DNA of 64,000 nt from Sphingobium sp. Leaf26. Its GTDB lineage: Bacteria; Pseudomonadota; Alphaproteobacteria; Sphingomonadales; Sphingomonadaceae. Where the stretch lies: assembly GCF_001421665.1 (NCBI RefSeq), contig NZ_LMKV01000032.1:365-64364 (forward strand), read 5' to 3'. Under the pieces are notes generated by a model, which had not been told where the DNA came from, did no database searches, and saw only the letters and a list, made by a program, of their open reading frames with translations. The position numbers and the translations under genes are program-made. Numbering within the stretch: the first letter of the stretch is position 1; each line of letters starts with the position of its first letter. This document shows, piece by piece, positions 1-8,886 of this stretch.

Positions 1-272
1 CAGGAGTTGAAGCTCATCACCACGCGGTCGCCGGGCCGGACGGCGGTGACGGCGCTGCCGACCGCCTCGACGATCCCGGCGCCTTCATGGCCCAGGACGA
101 TCGGCAGCGGGACCGGCAGTTGCGCGTCGCGCACGGCCAGATCGGTATGGCAGATGCCGCAGGCTACGATCCGCACCCGCACCTCGTCCGGCCGGATATC
201 GTCCAGCCGGACCGCCCCGATCACGAACGGCTGGCCCGGCCCGCGGCAGATGGCCGCTCTGGCAATCGTCAT
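1..272 (-). CDS. Zinc-dependent alcohol dehydrogenase, N-terminal part (cut by window edge)
   Basis: Only the first ~90 residues are inside the window. They read as the GroES-like N-terminal domain of a medium-chain zinc alcohol dehydrogenase: the catalytic-zinc segment CGICHTD, then the GHEGAG motif and a PGDRV turn. The family oxidises primary, often aryl, alcohols to aldehydes with NAD(P). The ATG is preceded by an AGGAG-type ribosome site about 9 bases upstream. It is co-directional with the Rieske/P450/flavocytochrome genes upstream, so oxidation of a benzylic alcohol intermediate is a reasonable inference. The substrate cannot be read from this fragment. Confidence 0.85.
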   Translation of the reverse strand, partial: MTIARAAICRGPGQPFVIGAVRLDDIRPDEVRVRIVACGICHTDLAVRDAQLPVPLPIVLGHEGAGIVEAVGSAVTAVRPGDRVVMSFNS

Positions 273-328
273 GAAGCGATTCTCCTATGGGGGTATGTCA
301 GGATCAAGGGTGAATTCGACTGGGTCGG

Positions 329-1375
329 CTATGATGGTGGTGCCGTGGGACAATCCTGGCTCTTCATCAGTCGCTGGAAAATTGTGATGGCGCGGTCGGC
401 GGTCGCGGGCCTGGGCAAGCGTGTCGGGTCGGCGTCTATGATGCGCTGCTGAGCCTCGATCATCAGCTTGTCCTCGCGAAAGGCGAGCGTCGCGGTGTCG
501 ATCATCACTTGCGCGATCGCATCGTCGCCGAACCGCGATCCTGGCCCCCAGCTATAATAATAGCGCGACGTTCGCTCGCCAGTCGGCACCACCGCCTGAC
601 TGGTGAAATTGTCGAACAGGATGACCTGGCCGTCGCCCGGCGCCTCCCCGTTGCAAGCCTGCGCGGTGCCGGCCGGATAGATCGCCGTGTAGAGCAGGAA
701 CACACCGGGCAGCACGAAATCATAGCTGGTCCAGATATCGACCCGGTCATGGTGCGCGGCCTCACCCAGAGGCGGGATTGGCGGCGAATCCGCGATCCAG
801 CGCGACGATCGCACGCCTTCGGCGATGCGCTCTATTCTGGGCCGGTTGCGGGACCAGGCTGCATCCGCGCCAAAGCTGGCGGCGTGGACATAGGCCAGAT
901 GGGTAAGGTCCAGCAGATTGTCGTTGATGAGTTGATAGTTGGCATCATAATCGAGCTGCCCGGTCTTCAATATCCAGTCAGGATCGTCCAGCGCCTTGGA
1001 CGAAGCAATGCGCGATGGATCGGCCCGGTCGGGATCGCCCATCCAGACCCAGACCCAGCTATTCTTCTCACATACCGGATAGGTGCGGACACAGGTGCCC
1101 GGCGGCACGACATCCTGTCCCGGTATCTGGCGGCACTGCCCTCCTGTCTCGAACAGGAAGCCATGATAGAGGCAGCGGATCGCGTCACCCTCGATCCGGC
1201 CCATGGACAGGGGCGCGAGCCGATGGGCGCAACGATCCTCCAGCGCGACCGGCACGCCATCTTCGCGCCGGTAGAGGACGACCGGCTCCCCCAGCAGCAT
1301 TCGCTGGACCGGCGTGCGGCCGATGTCATGGCTCCAGCCGGCGACATACCAGCAGTTGCGGACAAGAGTGGACAT
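329..1375 (-). CDS. Rieske non-heme iron oxygenase, VanA/TsaM-like (first copy)
   Basis: This 348-residue protein has a complete Rieske [2Fe-2S] site, C49-x-H51 and C68-x2-H71, followed by the mononuclear-iron segment NLLDLTHLAYVH, with H159 and H164 as likely iron ligands. Size and layout fit the vanillate O-demethylase / toluenesulfonate monooxygenase oxygenase family, single-component alpha subunits that demethylate or hydroxylate aromatic acids and ethers. Such enzymes need a separate ferredoxin-reductase, and none is encoded nearby. It lies just downstream of a TonB receptor and a second Rieske protein on the same strand. The family call is firm; the substrate is unknown. Confidence 0.9.
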   Translation of the reverse strand: MSTLVRNCWYVAGWSHDIGRTPVQRMLLGEPVVLYRREDGVPVALEDRCAHRLAPLSMGRIEGDAIRCLYHGFLFETGGQCRQIPGQDVVPPGTCVRTYPVCEKNSWVWVWMGDPDRADPSRIASSKALDDPDWILKTGQLDYDANYQLINDNLLDLTHLAYVHAASFGADAAWSRNRPRIERIAEGVRSSRWIADSPPIPPLGEAAHHDRVDIWTSYDFVLPGVFLLYTAIYPAGTAQACNGEAPGDGQVILFDNFTSQAVVPTGERTSRYYYSWGPGSRFGDDAIAQVMIDTATLAFREDKLMIEAQQRIIDADPTRLPRPATADRAITIFQRLMKSQDCPTAPPS

Positions 1376-1399
1376 GGCGCGCGCTCCTCCCCCCGGCGA

Positions 1400-3841
1400 T
1401 CAATATTTGATGCTGACGGTGGCGTAATATTCGCGCGGCCGCGAATAGGTGACGGTGGTGGCACCCACGGCATCGACCTGCGTGCCGGTGACGATATAGC
1501 GCTCGTCGGTCAGGTTGAGCACGCCCAGCTTGACTTCCAGCAATTCGTCGCTGCGGGTCCAGCGCAGCGAAGCGTTGGCAATATTCTGCGGCCGGGTGAT
1601 GAGCGCCGGGGTATTGACCGCGTCGCGCGCCATGCGGCTTTTGTAGCTATAGTCGCCATGCACCGTGACCTTGCCGTCCGCCGTATCGAACAGATCGACG
1701 TCCGCACCGATGAAGGCAGTCCATTTGGGCGTATTCACGAAATGGTCGTCTGTGCCGAAGGTGACGCCGGGATCGAGTTCCGTATAGCGCGCATCGATAA
1801 AGCCGATGCTGCCATTCAGGCGGATTTCAGGGATTGGACGGGCGACCATTTCCAATTCCACGCCGTCAATCTTGGCCTTGCCCGCATTCTGGATGAAGGG
1901 AGATATGCCGCGCACCACCGTAATCTGGAGATTCTTGTAATCGGTATGGAAGGCGGCGAGGTTGAGTTGCAGGCGGCGATCGAGAAACTGCGTCTTCGCG
2001 CCGATTTCATAGGTGTCGGCCCGTTCGGGGTCGAAGCGCGGGGCGACATTGCCGGGGGTCGGGATCGACAGGCGGGTGGTGTAGCCGCCCGATTTGAAGC
2101 CCTGCGCGAAGGAGCCGTAGAGCATGATGTCGCGCGTGACCTTATATTCCGCGCCCAGCCGCACCGAGAAATTATCATAACTGTCGCGCCGCTCGCCCAG
2201 CGGATAGAGGCGCGTCGGGTCGGTCGGGTCGGGCAACTGGTCGGGCGTAAACAGACCCAGCTTGAGCAGCGACAGGTTGAGATCGGACTGGCCCGCAGAG
2301 AAGCGCTTCTTGTCCTTCGTATAGCGCGCGCCCAATGTCAGGCTGAACTGGTCGGTCAGGCCGATATTATTGTGGGTATAGACGGCATAGGATCTATTGT
2401 CGTTGCGGTAGGGGCCGTAAAATTGCCCCAGCCCTTCGGACAGATAGGCATTTTCCAGATTCTGGTTCTTTTCCCGGAAATAATAGAGGCCGAAGACGGA
2501 TTTCAGCCGGTCGTCGAACGCTTCGATATTGAATTGCAATTCCTGCGAGAATTGCTTTTCGCGCAGCCGCGCCAGGGTAGAGGCGATCATCATGGGCGCG
2601 CCGTCGATGTCGTTGGCGAGGTCCGCCCTGACCTCGCGATAGCCGGTGATCGATTTCAGCGCGACATGGTCGGTCAGTTCGACATCGATCTGGCCCGTCA
2701 GGCCCCATGTCTTGACCATCGATCGATTGGCGCCGTTGGCGTAGGTGGTGTCGATATCGTCGGTGATATATTGATCGCCGAATGTCAGGCGCGGCGGATT
2801 ATTCGTGAAATTATAGCCCGCCAGCCCCGGCAACGTTGCGCCACCCGGCACGCCGCCGCCGCGTGGTCCGCAGATCGGCGCGAGGAAGGCGAGTGGTCCG
2901 CCGGTCCCGAACAGCGCCGGCGGCGCGCTGATGCAACTGTTGTACACGGCGGCGTAAGTCGGCGCGGCGGCCATGGCGTTGGTGTCGGTCGCGACCAGCG
3001 ACACGGCACCAGCCTCTTCGTCCGCTTTCGAATAGTCGGCGGCGAGGCGCAGCGTCAGGCCATCGCTCGGCTGCCATTTCAGCTTGCCGCGAAAGGTGTA
3101 GGTATCCGTCCCGCCACGGCGGTTCGACGTGTTCCGGGGGATGATGTTGAGATTATATTCGTCCGTCACCGCGGTATCGCCGGGGAAAGGAATGATCTTC
3201 TGATAGCCTTTCTGGCTCTTGGTGGTGAAGCTGACCTGCGAAAAAAGCGTATCGCCCAGCGGTATATCGACCGTGCCGCGCAGGTCGAAACGGTCGCGAC
3301 TGCCATAGGTGGCTTCCGCCCGGACGCCGAACCTGTTTGCAGGATCGCGGGTCACGACGGAAATGGCACCGCCGATGGTATTGCGGCCGAACAAGGTGCC
3401 CTGCGGCCCTTTCAGCACCTCGATCCGTTCCACATCGAGCAGGTCGACATTGGCGCCGATCGAGCGGGCGAGGATGACGCCATCGAGATAGATGCCGACG
3501 CCCGGCTCAAGGCTGGAGGATACGTCATTCTGCCCAATGCCGCGAATGAAGCCGGTCAGGATCTGCGACGAGGAAAAGATCGGCGCGCTTGAATCCAACT
3601 GCACGTTCGGAGCGAGTTTCGACAGGTCCGCTACCGAGTTGATATTCTGGTTCTTCAGCCCTTCGGCGGTGACTGCGGTGATCGCGATCGGCACGTCCTG
3701 CACGTTTTCCGCCCGCTTCTGCGCCGTGACGATGATCTCTGCGATACCGTTGCTGCTGTCCTGGGCTTGCACCGGCGCGACAGCCAATAACGGCAGCGCG
3801 ACGGATGTCAGGATGGTGGAAGTCGATAGCTTGCTCTTCAT
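1400..3841 (-). CDS. TonB-dependent outer-membrane receptor (aromatic cluster)
   Basis: The protein is about 813 residues from the preferred start MKSKLSTST, which has a GGGGAG ribosome site; an upstream in-frame ATG has none. A signal peptide ends near PVQAQ. The plug domain starts with the TonB-box-like EIIVTAQKRAENVQDVP typical of sphingomonad receptors, and the C-terminus ends in a barrel strand with aromatic residues (YYATVSIKY). These receptors take up ligands across the outer membrane using TonB energy. It sits between two Rieske oxygenases on the same strand, so import of the aromatic substrate of that cluster is likely but inferred. Confidence 0.92.
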   Translation of the reverse strand: MKSKLSTSTILTSVALPLLAVAPVQAQDSSNGIAEIIVTAQKRAENVQDVPIAITAVTAEGLKNQNINSVADLSKLAPNVQLDSSAPIFSSSQILTGFIRGIGQNDVSSSLEPGVGIYLDGVILARSIGANVDLLDVERIEVLKGPQGTLFGRNTIGGAISVVTRDPANRFGVRAEATYGSRDRFDLRGTVDIPLGDTLFSQVSFTTKSQKGYQKIIPFPGDTAVTDEYNLNIIPRNTSNRRGGTDTYTFRGKLKWQPSDGLTLRLAADYSKADEEAGAVSLVATDTNAMAAAPTYAAVYNSCISAPPALFGTGGPLAFLAPICGPRGGGVPGGATLPGLAGYNFTNNPPRLTFGDQYITDDIDTTYANGANRSMVKTWGLTGQIDVELTDHVALKSITGYREVRADLANDIDGAPMMIASTLARLREKQFSQELQFNIEAFDDRLKSVFGLYYFREKNQNLENAYLSEGLGQFYGPYRNDNRSYAVYTHNNIGLTDQFSLTLGARYTKDKKRFSAGQSDLNLSLLKLGLFTPDQLPDPTDPTRLYPLGERRDSYDNFSVRLGAEYKVTRDIMLYGSFAQGFKSGGYTTRLSIPTPGNVAPRFDPERADTYEIGAKTQFLDRRLQLNLAAFHTDYKNLQITVVRGISPFIQNAGKAKIDGVELEMVARPIPEIRLNGSIGFIDARYTELDPGVTFGTDDHFVNTPKWTAFIGADVDLFDTADGKVTVHGDYSYKSRMARDAVNTPALITRPQNIANASLRWTRSDELLEVKLGVLNLTDERYIVTGTQVDAVGATTVTYSRPREYYATVSIKY

Positions 3842-3887
3842 GGTCCTACTCCCCTGCAATTTTCTTGGATATCGGCAGTCTTGAAAT

Positions 3888-4931
3888 TCAGTCGGCCCGG
3901 CTTTCCAGGTCCATCATGCGCTGGAGGATGCGGCGGCCTTCCACGGTCGTCGTATCGCTGCGGATCATCAGTTCGGGCAGCAATTGTTCGCTGCGCAGGA
4001 TGATCTTCTCTATTTCCTCGGTGGCGAAGATATCTTCGTCCAGAACCGGCCACAGCGCCTGTTTCAGCGCGTCGACCTGCGGTTCGCTGGTGCCGCCCAG
4101 CGCGAAGAAATAGTTGGTTTCGTGCCGGGTCGCGGGCGTCACGGCATGAAAGACCTTGGCGCTGTTGATACATTCGCCGGCCCGCTCGTCATGGTCGGCG
4201 ACGACGAACATATCGTCCAGTCCGGCATGGAAGCCCGGCGCGAAGAACGTCATCGCCGACACCCGATCGACCTTGCCGTCATAGTGGCCCGCCGCAGCCA
4301 TCAGGGGCGGACAGTCGGCGCCCTGCATCTCCCGGCGACTGCGGATCATGCGATCGCCGACCTGCCGCTCTTCCGGCGCGCTGGCATTTTCGCTGGTGCC
4401 GATGCTGGTGCCGTGGAGATAGCCCAGATGGGTGAGATCCAGCAGATTGTCGTTGAGCAATTGGTAGCGGCCCTTGACCGATACGAAGCGGAACGGCTTG
4501 TAGATATAGCCCGGCGCGCCGAACCCCATATCCGCTTCGCTCGGCAGCAGGCTCTCATCCGCCTTGTCCGGGTCGCCCGGCCAGATGAAGGCCCATAGCC
4601 CGCGTTCGACCAGCGGATAGGACGGGATGCGGTAGACGGACGGGACGCTCGACTGGCTCGGCACCTTGCTGCACCACCCATCCGGGCCGAAGGTGAAGCC
4701 ATGATAGCCGCATTGGATCGAATCCCCGATCCGCATGGATTCGCCCAACGGGAAATAGCGGTGCGGGCAGCGGCCACCGACCGCGACGGCGGTGCCATCC
4801 TGCTTGCGATAGAGGACGACCGGTTCGCCCACTATCCAGCGGGACAGCAGGCTGACGCCGATTTCCTCGCTGAAGGCCGCGACATACCAGGCGTTGCGCG
4901 GGGCGAAACTGCCTTGCTTGAATGGATACAT
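3888..4931 (-). CDS. Rieske non-heme iron oxygenase, VanA-like (second copy)
   Basis: A 347-residue protein with Rieske ligands C55-x-H57 and C74-x2-H77 and the iron-site segment NLLDLTHLGYLH. It shares the overall plan of the Rieske protein at 329-1375, including the N-terminal aromatic WYVAAF segment and the GEPVVLYR strand, but differs widely elsewhere, so the two are diverged paralogues rather than a recent duplication. The P450 gene ends 18 bases upstream of its start, so the two are probably co-transcribed. It is a probable O-demethylase or ring hydroxylase. No electron-transfer partner is encoded beside it. Confidence 0.9.
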   Translation of the reverse strand: MYPFKQGSFAPRNAWYVAAFSEEIGVSLLSRWIVGEPVVLYRKQDGTAVAVGGRCPHRYFPLGESMRIGDSIQCGYHGFTFGPDGWCSKVPSQSSVPSVYRIPSYPLVERGLWAFIWPGDPDKADESLLPSEADMGFGAPGYIYKPFRFVSVKGRYQLLNDNLLDLTHLGYLHGTSIGTSENASAPEERQVGDRMIRSRREMQGADCPPLMAAAGHYDGKVDRVSAMTFFAPGFHAGLDDMFVVADHDERAGECINSAKVFHAVTPATRHETNYFFALGGTSEPQVDALKQALWPVLDEDIFATEEIEKIILRSEQLLPELMIRSDTTTVEGRRILQRMMDLESRAD

Positions 4932-4949
4932 GATCTGCTTCCCCCTGTC

Positions 4950-6158
4950 TCAGGCCGGGATCGCGCGGGCGGGAAGCCGCCGAAATGCGCGGGATATGTT
5001 GTTGAGCGCGCGGTCGGGTGGTCCGACGATTGCGAAGCGGGCGACGCGCTGCGCCAGGGCGGTGAAGACGGCCGTGAGTTCCATCCGTGCCAGACCTTGT
5101 CCGGCGCAGCCATGCGGGCCATGGCCGAAGCCCAGATTCTGCTTCTCGCGCCGGTCGATACAGAAGGTGTCGGGTTGCTCGAACTGGCGCTCGTCCCGAT
5201 TGGCACTGGCATAGGAGAGGATGACCCGCGCGCCTTGCGGCAGGATCGTACCGTCGGACAGCGCGACCTCCCCCGTCGTCACCCGCGCAAAATTCTGAAG
5301 CGGGGTTTCCATCCGCACGATCTCGTTCGCCGCGCCCATGGCCAGGCGTGGATCGGCGCGCAGCTTTGCCCATTCCGCCGGGTATTGGGCAAAGAACCAG
5401 ATGCCCGCCGCCATCGCGCTGATCGTGGTTTCGAACGCGGCGACGACATAGCCTGCGAGCATCCCGATCGCGGTGTCGCGGCTGATATCGCCACGATGCG
5501 CCGCCGCGATCAGCTTTGCCGCAAAGCCACCGGGCGTGACACGGTTCTGGTCGTAGATATCGGCCAGCAGCGCCATCATTTCCTGCAAGCGGGTGAGGCC
5601 CATGTCCATCCGCGCGTTGGCGGGGCCTGCCGCGTTCCATGATCCCTCGGCAAGGCGCAGCAGTTGTGGGCGGACATCTTCCGGCCAGCCGATCAGGTCC
5701 ATGACCACGCCCACCGGCAGGTCATGGGCCAGATCGACCACCGCGTCGAACTCGCCCTTTGCCACGATCCGATCGGCCAGGGCATCGGCGCGTGCGGCGA
5801 TCGTATCGGCCACCGGCTTGAGCGCGACGGGACCAAGCGCCTCCATGATGAGGCGTCGTCGTTCCGTGTGGATCGGCGGGTCCTGACAGATCAGCGCTTC
5901 GTCCCAGGCGGCGTTGATGATCGGGTTCAGGCCGATGCCCTGATCCGACGAGAAACTGCGCCAGTCGTTGAGCGCCGCGCGCACATCGGCATAGCGGCCG
6001 ATGAAATATGCCCCGGTCCGTTCCAGCCATACCGCAGACCCCATGTCGCGCAACGTGCTGTATCCAGGCCACGGATCGAGCAGGGTCGCGTCGTCGAACA
6101 GGTCGATTGCGCTGGCTGGCGGCCGGCCGACATGGATTTCCATATCCATCGCGCTCAC
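4950..6158 (-). CDS. Cytochrome P450 (bacterial class)
   Basis: A 402-residue soluble P450. The heme-binding loop is FGHGPHGCAGQGLAR with Cys351 as thiolate ligand. The K-helix ExxR is E279-x-x-R282, and the I-helix oxygen-activation segment is AFETT (241-245), with Glu where many P450s have Asp. The GTG start overlaps the stop of the upstream flavoprotein gene (GTGA), which implies translational coupling. An alternative ATG at 6149 has a better-spaced AAGGTGA ribosome site. It catalyses a monooxygenation needing ferredoxin and reductase, neither seen here. The context suggests hydroxylation or O-dealkylation of an aromatic compound. Confidence 0.92.
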   Translation of the reverse strand: MSAMDMEIHVGRPPASAIDLFDDATLLDPWPGYSTLRDMGSAVWLERTGAYFIGRYADVRAALNDWRSFSSDQGIGLNPIINAAWDEALICQDPPIHTERRRLIMEALGPVALKPVADTIAARADALADRIVAKGEFDAVVDLAHDLPVGVVMDLIGWPEDVRPQLLRLAEGSWNAAGPANARMDMGLTRLQEMMALLADIYDQNRVTPGGFAAKLIAAAHRGDISRDTAIGMLAGYVVAAFETTISAMAAGIWFFAQYPAEWAKLRADPRLAMGAANEIVRMETPLQNFARVTTGEVALSDGTILPQGARVILSYASANRDERQFEQPDTFCIDRREKQNLGFGHGPHGCAGQGLARMELTAVFTALAQRVARFAIVGPPDRALNNISRAFRRLPARAIPA

Positions 6159-7774
6159 CTTATGCCTTGCTTGCCGGGGGACAGGATGTGATTGGGGTCC
6201 AGCGCCTGCTTGATCCGCGCATTGAGGTCACGGTTCGCCTCGCCATATTGCTGCGCCACCAGATCCATGGTGTTGACGCCGGTGCGATAGCTGGCCCAGC
6301 CGCGCCCGCCGAAGCGGGTGATCATCTCGCGGATGCAGTCGTCCGCCTTCTTCTCTTCGTCCGGGTCGGACTTGTCGTAGAGGATGAAGATCAGGTGATG
6401 TAGTTCACGCCCGCCGATCGCATAGGCGACCGAATAGTCGAGGCCATATTTGCCCAATATCTCCTGCGCCAGATCGGTCTGCTGGCTGGTCTCCTCGCCC
6501 TTGGCCGGCGCGACCGGGGCGAAGCAGCACATGCCGCCGCCGCGCCAGCGCATGATGCCCTTTTCTTCCAGCGTCATCTGGCCGCTCATCAGATTCTTGT
6601 GATGTTCGAACCAGAGGTTGCCGCCCATTTCCTTTTCGGTCAGCACTTCGCCACCCGATGCCTCGAAGGCGCGGCGCACGATCGGCTCGACAGCAGCGAT
6701 GATCTCGTCGGTGCCATAGAGCGCGAAATAGGTGTTCCACATGCCCAGACCCTTGGTCTTGGCAAAGTCGCGGATCACCGTATCGGGGACCGATTCCGGC
6801 TTGTCCCAGATCTCCTCGCGGCGATGGAACATGGCGAGTTGATAGGCTGCGCCCATCATCAGCACCACATTGGGGATGAGGTTGCTCATGCGGAACGGGC
6901 GCATGGCCTCGACAATCTTGGCGACGTCCGCCATTTCGCCATGGCGCACCATGAACGGCTTGAAGGCGGGCGGCTTGGGCATCAGCCAGAAACCCAATTT
7001 GGTCACGACGCCGAAATTGGACTGGGTGAAGATGCCGTCGACATAGGGACCATAGCCCCATTTGAACGCCTGCCAAGTGGTCGAATTCTTGACCGATCCC
7101 ATGCCGGTGCGCACGATCGTGCCGTCGGCCAGCACCACTTCCATGCCGCATTGCATGAAGAAATGATCGCCATAGGGCGTGTAGCCCACACCCCGCTCCA
7201 GCGTGTTGCCCAGCGGCGACACGATCGGCCCCACGGTCGGTACGTCGATCCAGTAGGGCAGGTCATGTTCGACCAGATAGTCGTGCATATCTTGATAGGT
7301 GACACCCGGTTCGACCAGCGCCGTGCCCAGGTCCGGGTCGATCGCGATGATCTTGTTCATGCGCTTGAGGTCCAGAATCATCTGGCCGCTGCTGGCGGGG
7401 GTGGCGCAGCCATAGCCCATATTTTTGCCGGTGGAGACAGTCCACAGCGGCAGTTTATACCTGTTCGCGACCTTGAGCACCGCCTGCACCTCCTCGACAG
7501 AGGCGGGCGCGACCGCACCGCTCGGCACATGCTCGTGGAGCGGGTCGGGGGTGAAGCTCTTGAGATAGGGCAAGGTGCTGTCGGCGTCGGCAAAGACCCA
7601 GTCGGCGCCGACAACGGCCCGCAATTCGGCGACCGCCGCCGCGAACGCGCCCTTGTCGAGCTGTGCCGGCAACATGCGCGCGCTGTCGAGCGGAGAGGCG
7701 TTCGCCCCGGCTGCAAAAGCCGCAGCGCCGGCCGCGCCGGTGCGGATCAGATCACGTCTGCTCAAACCGCTCAT
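6155..7774 (-). CDS. FAD-linked 4-alkylphenol oxidase/dehydrogenase, vanillyl-alcohol oxidase/PCMH flavoprotein type
   Basis: A 539-residue flavoprotein with a Tat-like leader (SRRDLIRTG), a PCMH-type FAD domain (TGKNMGYGCATP, then RGVGYTPYGDHFF) and the VAO-type cap domain ending DPNHILSPGKQG. Residues matching the phenol-binding Tyr/Arg of vanillyl-alcohol oxidase are present (Tyr121, Tyr496, Arg497). The family oxidises para-alkylphenols such as p-cresol, eugenol or vanillyl alcohol through quinone methides. The position that aligns with the FAD-linked histidine of vanillyl-alcohol oxidase is Met415, so covalent flavin attachment there is doubtful. It overlaps the upstream cytochrome c gene by four bases, matching the flavocytochrome arrangement of p-cresol methylhydroxylase. 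Confidence 0.88.
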   Translation of the reverse strand: MSGLSRRDLIRTGAAGAAAFAAGANASPLDSARMLPAQLDKGAFAAAVAELRAVVGADWVFADADSTLPYLKSFTPDPLHEHVPSGAVAPASVEEVQAVLKVANRYKLPLWTVSTGKNMGYGCATPASSGQMILDLKRMNKIIAIDPDLGTALVEPGVTYQDMHDYLVEHDLPYWIDVPTVGPIVSPLGNTLERGVGYTPYGDHFFMQCGMEVVLADGTIVRTGMGSVKNSTTWQAFKWGYGPYVDGIFTQSNFGVVTKLGFWLMPKPPAFKPFMVRHGEMADVAKIVEAMRPFRMSNLIPNVVLMMGAAYQLAMFHRREEIWDKPESVPDTVIRDFAKTKGLGMWNTYFALYGTDEIIAAVEPIVRRAFEASGGEVLTEKEMGGNLWFEHHKNLMSGQMTLEEKGIMRWRGGGMCCFAPVAPAKGEETSQQTDLAQEILGKYGLDYSVAYAIGGRELHHLIFILYDKSDPDEEKKADDCIREMITRFGGRGWASYRTGVNTMDLVAQQYGEANRDLNARIKQALDPNHILSPGKQGIR

Positions 7775-8118
7775 TGCTCATGCTCCTTGGGATCGGCCCT
7801 GGACGCATGGAGCCATTGGGCGAGCGCCTTGAGTTCCTGATCGGAAATCTCGGTCTGGCGGAAGGCCGGCATGGCGGCTGGACCCGTGCGCACGAACTGG
7901 ACAACCGCCTCGGGCGGAATAGCGCGGCCCCGGATGACCGGCGCGACATGCTGCCCGTGGCAATAGCCGCAGGTCGACGCATAGATTTTTTCCGGCGATC
8001 GTGGTTTCGGCGCGGCGCTGATGACAGGGCCGCAGGCGATGGCCGTCAAGCCCGCCAAGACGCAAATTCCCCCTGTCCGTGCGCCGCTATGGCGCCGGAG
8101 CCTTTCCCAGCCAGACAT
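7771..8118 (-). CDS. Small cytochrome c, probable electron acceptor of the flavoprotein
   Basis: A 115-residue exported mono-heme cytochrome c. After a hydrophobic leader (residues ~17-35) comes the heme site CGYCH (C50, C53, H54) and a likely axial Met83 in the segment AAMPAF. Length and order match the cytochrome subunit of p-cresol methylhydroxylase or eugenol hydroxylase. Its stop overlaps the start of the flavoprotein gene (ATGA), supporting a complex between the products in the periplasm. It is the first gene after the palindrome-rich gap downstream of the TetR gene. Confidence 0.88.
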   Translation of the reverse strand: MSGWERLRRHSGARTGGICVLAGLTAIACGPVISAAPKPRSPEKIYASTCGYCHGQHVAPVIRGRAIPPEAVVQFVRTGPAAMPAFRQTEISDQELKALAQWLHASRADPKEHEQ

Positions 8119-8159
8119 CCCACTCTCCCAAAGCTGCCGGACTATGCCCGGTCATGCAG

Positions 8160-8194
8160 CAACATCAATCCGACAGTTTGTCAGATTGATGTTG
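8160..8194. promoter_or_regulatory. 35-bp palindrome, candidate TetR operator
   Basis: Two perfect 11-bp arms (8160-8170 and 8184-8194) enclose a second inverted repeat, GACA-gtt-TGTC (8172-8182), with one mismatched pair between them. The site lies 42 bases upstream of the cytochrome c start and just downstream of the TetR gene. It has no U-tract and is AT-rich, so an operator is more likely than a terminator. Confidence 0.6.
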
Positions 8195-8209
8195 GGAATA
8201 TCAGAATCA

Positions 8210-8229
8210 TACAAAGTGTCAACTTTGTA
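8210..8229. promoter_or_regulatory. 20-bp palindrome with 8-bp arms, second candidate operator
   Basis: The arms TACAAAGT and ACTTTGTA surround a 4-base centre. The site is 16 bases from the larger palindrome and 7 bases past the TetR stop. It could be a second regulator half of the same promoter, or a weak AT-rich hairpin at the end of the TetR transcript. Confidence 0.5.
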
Positions 8230-8235
8230 ATTGGA

Positions 8236-8886
8236 TCAGTCGGAAAAGACGAGGGCGGGCAGTGGCCGGCCGGAAATCTCGACGGCATCGCTGCGGCTGA
8301 CGCCCAGGCTCATCAGGATGCTCTGGACGATCTGTACCGGATATTCCGGGCCATGGTCTTCCCGCACCATGGAGGAGATGGCGGCGATGGTGGTGCCCAG
8401 GATCGAGTCGCGCCCGATCGCGCTGCACGGGACGGTCAGCAGCCCCGCCTCTATCCCTTCCACCACGGTCAATTCGGCCTGACGGAATGTTTCGGCGCCG
8501 AAAATCACGCCATTGGCACTGAGGTTGATCATCGACCATCCCCAGCGCGCATCCTCCGGCACCTTGTTGAGATAGAAGCGGATCGCGGCGGCGGCTTTCT
8601 CGCGCGGATCGGAGAGGCGCGACACGGTCCGCGTCACCGCGGTCAGAAAATCATGCGTCACTTCATAGGTCACGGCCTCACGCAGTTCGGGCATGCCGGT
8701 GAAATGATCATAAAAGGTCGCGCGGGTAATCTCCGCGCGCTTGGCGATTTCCTCGATACGGGCATAGAGGCCGCTCTCGTCGCCGAACGTGTCAAAGGCC
8801 GCCGCTACGATTTTCGCACGGGTTTTGGCGCGGCGAACTCTGCCGATTTCGAGGCGTCGCTCCTGATCCGTTACGAGCTTCGTCAT
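8236..8886 (-). CDS. TetR/AcrR family transcriptional regulator
   Basis: About 216 residues from the ATG at 8886, which has a GAGGAAAG ribosome site; longer in-frame readings upstream lack one. The N-terminal helix-turn-helix contains RIEEIAKRAEITRATFYDHF, a classic TetR recognition helix. The C-terminal ligand domain is diverged. It is encoded on the same strand and immediately upstream of the cytochrome c/flavoprotein/P450/Rieske series, with two palindromes in the gap. Control of that series in response to its substrate is inferred. Confidence 0.9.
   Translation of the reverse strand: MTKLVTDQERRLEIGRVRRAKTRAKIVAAAFDTFGDESGLYARIEEIAKRAEITRATFYDHFTGMPELREAVTYEVTHDFLTAVTRTVSRLSDPREKAAAAIRFYLNKVPEDARWGWSMINLSANGVIFGAETFRQAELTVVEGIEAGLLTVPCSAIGRDSILGTTIAAISSMVREDHGPEYPVQIVQSILMSLGVSRSDAVEISGRPLPALVFSD

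Noticed and set aside
509..3592. Open frame of more than 1000 codons on the plus strand
   Set aside because: It lies antisense to the Rieske oxygenase and TonB receptor genes, which have clear motifs; long antisense frames are expected in high-GC DNA.
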